Positions 59,891-64,000 of a stretch of 64,000 bases of DNA are shown in pieces. The stretch covers positions 69,756 to 133,755 of the forward strand of contig QAOA01000694.1 in the NCBI GenBank assembly GCA_003255065.1. The letters run 5' to 3'. The notes beneath the pieces were generated by a model. The model saw nothing but the letters and a program-made list of their open reading frames with translations. It was not told where the DNA came from and ran no database searches. The first letter of the stretch is position 1; the number at the start of each line of letters is the position of its first letter. The stretch is from Cercis canadensis (taxonomy: Eukaryota; Streptophyta; Magnoliopsida; Fabales; Fabaceae). The position numbers and the translations under genes were made by a program.

Positions 59891-60148
59891 ATGGATGACA
59901 CGTCTATTCGGTTGCCTAGTCGGTGTAACTTTTCATTACAGATAGCGGTACTTCGCTTGCTAACCCGGAGCGTGGGAACTTCATCCTCAAAAAGAAGAAA
60001 GAAAAGTGTTAAGACAGAAGCGTGAGGAAGAAGCTTCGAACTTCTCCCTACGACCTAGCGCCAAAAATAAAGAAATCAAAATCTTCTTCCATTGTCACTT
60101 AGTAAATGCTTTCTTCATGATTTCCTTTGAAGAAAGGAAAAAATTTCG
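59891..60148 (+). promoter_or_regulatory. REV3 leader with upstream ORFs
   Basis: Three AUG-started frames lie before the REV3 start if transcription begins left of 59891: a 44-codon uORF (59891-60025), a 4-codon uORF (60106-60120), and an out-of-frame uORF from 60117 that runs past the REV3 start into exon 2. The stop of the second overlaps the start of the third (ATGA). Confidence 0.55.
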
Positions 60149-63100
60149 ATGGCAGATTCACAGTCGAATTCGAAAACTTTCAGTGTTCGGATTGTTTCCA
60201 TCGACTACTACATGTCCCCCCCGATCCCAGGCCTCGATATTTGTTACAGTAGCTTCCATGGTACGACCTTAACCCAAAATCGACGTTGTTTGTCTAGTAT
60301 GAGTTTTTTTTTTTGGCCATGTGTCTAGTATGAGTTACAGTAACAGTGTCTTGTGCAATTTGTAATTCGCGCATTTTGGTTGTCTTAGAAAGAAAAGAGA
60401 AGAGAGTCAAGCGAAACTAATAGGACAGTTTGTGCAACAAGAACTATCATTTACAAACAATATTCAAACAGTTCAAGAGTAAATGGCCGATTTAGGATTT
60501 ATTCTGCATTTGAAAGTTTAATGGCGCATTTAATTGAGAAAATTTTCCGATATATACAAGAATTTTTGGAAAATTTTTGGAAAATTTCGATTATGCACGT
60601 ATTTGTGTTCTGGAGAAGTTTTATATTTCATGATTTCATATTCTGGCGCGACCAATCTAATTTGTTTGAAATGCTGTTTTCTCTCGTACTTTTTTTTTTT
60701 TTTTATTTTTTTNTTCTCTCGTACTTTTTTTTTTTTTTTAATTTTTTAAATGAAAATTTGAAGGTGGAAAGGTGAACGAGGTTCCTGTAATAAGAATATA
60801 TGGTTCTACTCCGGCTGGGCAGAAGACGTGCTTGCACATACATCGAGTAAGATCACATTTGAAATTTGCGGGTCTTCTTACAATTGTTGGTCAAGAGACC
60901 GGATGCATAGTAATTCTTATGTTTTGTTTGCGACAGAGAAAACAAGCTGTGTCATGGTAGCAAACATTTTTGCTATCATAAATACATTACTAGAGCTATA
61001 TTCTTTTGACTTTACTGTTGTTTTTATTCTACAATGTTATCACTTTTTCTTTATCTTTCATAACATGCTATGGCTAAATTATCCTTATCATTTCCTGTAG
61101 GCCTTGCCCTATCTGTATGTGCCGTGTGCAGATATACCCGATCAACCAGACCAACAAGGTAATAGCAAGTTTAGTTTTAGGCCATTGGAAAAACTGAATC
61201 TCAAGCTAACACAGCTCATCCTGGATGTGCTAAGTGTTTGTTTGAACTTTGAATCTCATATTGAATTTATTATATTTTGTTCCTCTGATGGACGTAGAGC
61301 ATATGAAGTTATGAACTGCTCTGACTTGAACAATTTATTGTTTATGTGCAAATTTATTCCTATTCTTTCCTTGTCAATTTCAATTTTTCTTAGTTATGTT
61401 TTTGATATATATGCATTTTTATTGATATTGCACAGGTGATGCATACACCTATAAGGTATCTGCTTCTCTTGAGAAAGCCTTGAAGGTATTCTTGACTGAA
61501 CCAGATTGAGTTTTGACCTCTCTACTGTATGCTATTTATGTGCTTACCACTATAGTTGTATGTTAAAAAGTGGCATCAATGAACTTCATTTCAACTGCTA
61601 CAGCTTAAAGGTAGTGTTGGTTCAACAAGACAACATGTACATGGTTGCAGCCTTGTCCGAGCAAGGAAATTTTATGGATATCATTCATCAGAAGAGTTAT
61701 TTGTGAAGATATATCTGTATCCATATATTGTATTATCTCTTTTATGCTTTTCCAGTATGTTTCTACGTGCACAATTGCACATGCATTCATATGCCTGTGC
61801 TATGTACAAGCTAGGATGATAGCATCCTTAAGTTTTTGGATGCCTTGACAAAAGTTTAAGATATCATCCACATGATGTCTCCCGTGCAGCTAATCTACTC
61901 TTGGTACAGTTTCTAAATGTTACTTACTCTTATCTTCCTGCTTGTATCACAGTTATCTCTTTGTTGGAAATACTACAGCTTTTGTTGATAAGGCAAAAGT
62001 CTTTATAGAGATAAGTACATGCTAATTTTGTGACATGGATAAATGATAACAAGCTGCCAAAATCACGCTTATTTTTCAGGGTGGTGCGGTACTTGTTAAA
62101 AGTTTGCAGCCCCATGAATCACATATTCCTTTTATCCTTCAGTTTCTGGTATGTACCTCGAATGGACTTGTCTAAATGAAACTTATTTTAGTGTAATAAT
62201 CAAGTATCTTAAAGTGATAATCTAATTAAATAAGTTTTGTTTTTGCTCACATGGCATCGTAATCAACTTGGGCATATGTATCTGTCTGTGCTCACCCGCC
62301 GAATCTAATCTAATCAATCTAATATTTTTGCTTCCTTTTCCTTATTAATATGGCTTGAGTAGTTTAGAGCCAATCATAGTAATATTGGCAATTTGGCATT
62401 ATTTTCTGTAATCTTCATCTGATCTCATGTCATTTCCAGTGGCTACTCCTCAGCTCTGTGAAATGAATTACTAAAACAGTGTTCTCTTTTGAGTGCCTTG
62501 TAAGACATAGGTGATTTATCTTATAACACATCTCATAATTGTATTTGTTGTAGATGTCCAAAAATCCATTCCGGTATGTATTTTTTGTTGGTTTGATTTC
62601 ATGTTTGTAAAGATAATAAGCTTTTGTGTTATGTTAGGTTGACTATAACTTGTATGGCATGGGCCATGTGCACCTATCAAAGATGAAGTTCCGTCATCTC
62701 ATAACAGATGTTTCTTTTGATAAGAAATTCAATTTCAATAGCCAGCAGAGAGTGGTGAGTTGACTTACATGTTTGTGGATTTCAAAGTCACCCTAATGTT
62801 TTTGATTTTTGCTCATGATATCATAACCTTTTCATTAGGCAGATCCAGGTGGTGATGTATGTGCAGGGTCACCTATGTGGATATCTTCCAATGTCCCATC
62901 TGATTGGATGTGGCAACCTCCAAGTGAATTGGGTGCTTCATCAAATCATGAGGCTCACTGCCCTAAACGTCAAAGCATCTGTGAACTTGAGGGAGATGCT
63001 TCTGTGGATGGTTTGTTTATGTCATTACAATGCTGATAAAAAATGAAGACAAATGCACATATACACATATACTTACATATCTAATGGTGTCTTCTGCTAC

Positions 63101-64000
63101 TGGTATCTTTGCTGAAATTCTAGATATATTGTGGTTTGGCAGAGATTCTTAATCAGCAGTTTAAAATGTATACATCCCTCTCACAAGCACGCTCAGATGT
63201 CAAAATGGTTCAGTCGCTTATACCAATCTGGGAGGTCTTATTTGTATCCATCTGTCTCTGTATATTTACACGTTATGTTGTTTGGGTATGAGCTAAATTA
63301 CTGGTCTTATTTTTTGTTTCAGGAGCAACAGGAAAGAATTGGAATTCGAGAGGCTACTATCTCTCCTGATCCTGGAAAACCACTTCCAGATGAAGTTTTG
63401 AAATCTCTCTCTATGGGTCTGGATTTTGAGAAAATATTTCTTGAATTGTGCAGTGAAGCTGAAACATCTTCGTTTTCGACTCCTTCTGAGAAGGAGTTAA
63501 GGTTTGTGGCTTTGTTTACAGCCATTGTTACTCAAGGTAAATTTGATTGGTCTTACATGTTAAGCCTAACAATACTGATGGAAATCCTTGAATTATTGCA
63601 GAGAAACAGATATAATAGGCTCAGCATCACTGCCAGGTTCATTATGTGAAGGGGACAAATTGCATGAGGGAGCAATTGATTCAAGTATCAAATTGTTGAC
63701 TGTTAATGAAATGCAGTCATCTGAAATGATTGGAACGTTGGATGTTAAGGCAATTGCTTTTTCTTGATTTTCTTTTCATCAGTAACAGGTCATTTCATGA
63801 TAGTTTGCACTCTTTTATGCTACCCTTCCTCCCCCTCCCGCTCCCTCACCCCAAAACAACAAAACAGCCATAGTATATTACTTCTCTTCTTGCTGGATTT
63901 AATGATCAGTTACTCTGCATGACTTGGCAAGTTGCCAGTATCACATGAAAGATTCAGAAGGCTTGTCCATTGCAAATTATTTTAATCTCCAACAACCCCA
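60149..64000 (+). CDS. REV3: DNA polymerase zeta catalytic subunit, N-terminal part
   Basis: Exons 60149-60260, 60764-60846, 61101-61158, 61436-61485, 61604-61716, 61861-61903, 62080-62148, 62638-62754, 62839-63010, 63143-63234, 63323-63501 and 63602 to about 63749 join in frame for about 412 codons; the gene runs off the right edge. The protein begins [20 protein letters not shown] and has the B-family polymerase N-terminal features of REV3 ([57 protein letters not shown]). Full plant REV3 is near 1,900 residues, so the exonuclease-like, polymerase and Fe-S/zinc C-terminal domains are outside. REV3 with REV7 extends mismatched or lesion-containing primers in error-prone translesion synthesis in the nucleus. 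The last junction is uncertain: the frame after 63749 meets TGA near 63765 and no good GT donor is present. A later exon may begin near 63913 or 63939. Confidence 0.9.
60679..60750. other. Single N at 60713 between duplicated blocks
   Basis: The block TTCTCTCGTAC followed by a T-run with one A occurs on both sides of the N in REV3 intron 1. This looks like an overlap left unmerged during assembly. Confidence 0.75.

Noticed and set aside
63502-63601. Read-through from REV3 exon 11 to a donor near 63537
   Set aside because: That junction would give a stop early in the next exon; ending exon 11 at 63501 keeps the frame open.

Overview
The window is nuclear DNA of a flowering plant, almost certainly a core eudicot: genes are intron-rich with mostly GT-AG splice sites, intergenic DNA is AT-rich and full of small inverted-repeat elements, and every recognisable protein has its closest remembered relative in Arabidopsis. 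A woody rosid such as a Citrus relative fits the style, but that is a guess. I rebuilt twelve protein genes exon by exon; for the eleven complete ones the frame stays open across all junctions.

Layout, left to right: (1) 0.2-5.8 kb +, mannosylglycoprotein endo-beta-mannosidase; (2) 6.6-8.6 kb +, single-exon PPR protein; then a strip of inverted-repeat elements; (3) 10.0-12.3 kb +, plastid DnaJ/ferredoxin-like protein; (4) 13.2-17.5 kb -, plastid DUF1995 protein, sharing a 0.66 kb divergent promoter with (5) 18.2-22.5 kb +, a KIN-14 kinesin; (6) 23.6-25.1 kb +, TANGLED; (7) 25.8-31.1 kb -, ANP/NPK1 MAPKKK, tail to tail with TANGLED; (8) 32.7-37.6 kb +, aminopeptidase P; a Mutator-type MITE; (9) 39.2-42.1 kb +, AXR4; (10) 43.0-44.7 kb +, F-box/LysM protein; 8 kb of mostly repeats, including a 1.3 kb nested fold-back element; (11) 52.6-58.7 kb +, cytosolic 9-type lipoxygenase; (12) 60.1 kb to the right edge +, the N-terminal part of DNA polymerase zeta catalytic subunit (REV3).

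From memory of Arabidopsis gene order, neighbours here map to interleaved blocks (At1g09000-09010, At1g54960-55020, At3g05330-05350, At5g27550-27560). This suggests the window keeps an ancestral order that Arabidopsis duplicated and then sorted. Three genes in 13 kb (kinesin, TANGLED, ANP-type MAPKKK) belong to families linked to plant cell division, and the first two have mitosis-type MSA-like promoter motifs.

The most interesting items are: a lipoxygenase with changed residues at both positions known to set product specificity; REV3 upstream ORFs, one overlapping the start; the fold-back element packed with AACACG motifs; a MITE with perfect 9-bp target duplication; unusual splice signals in the kinesin; and three single N bases, two of which clearly sit between direct duplications and look like assembly joins. 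I found no convincing wholly new system, RNA gene, CRISPR array or virus-derived sequence.
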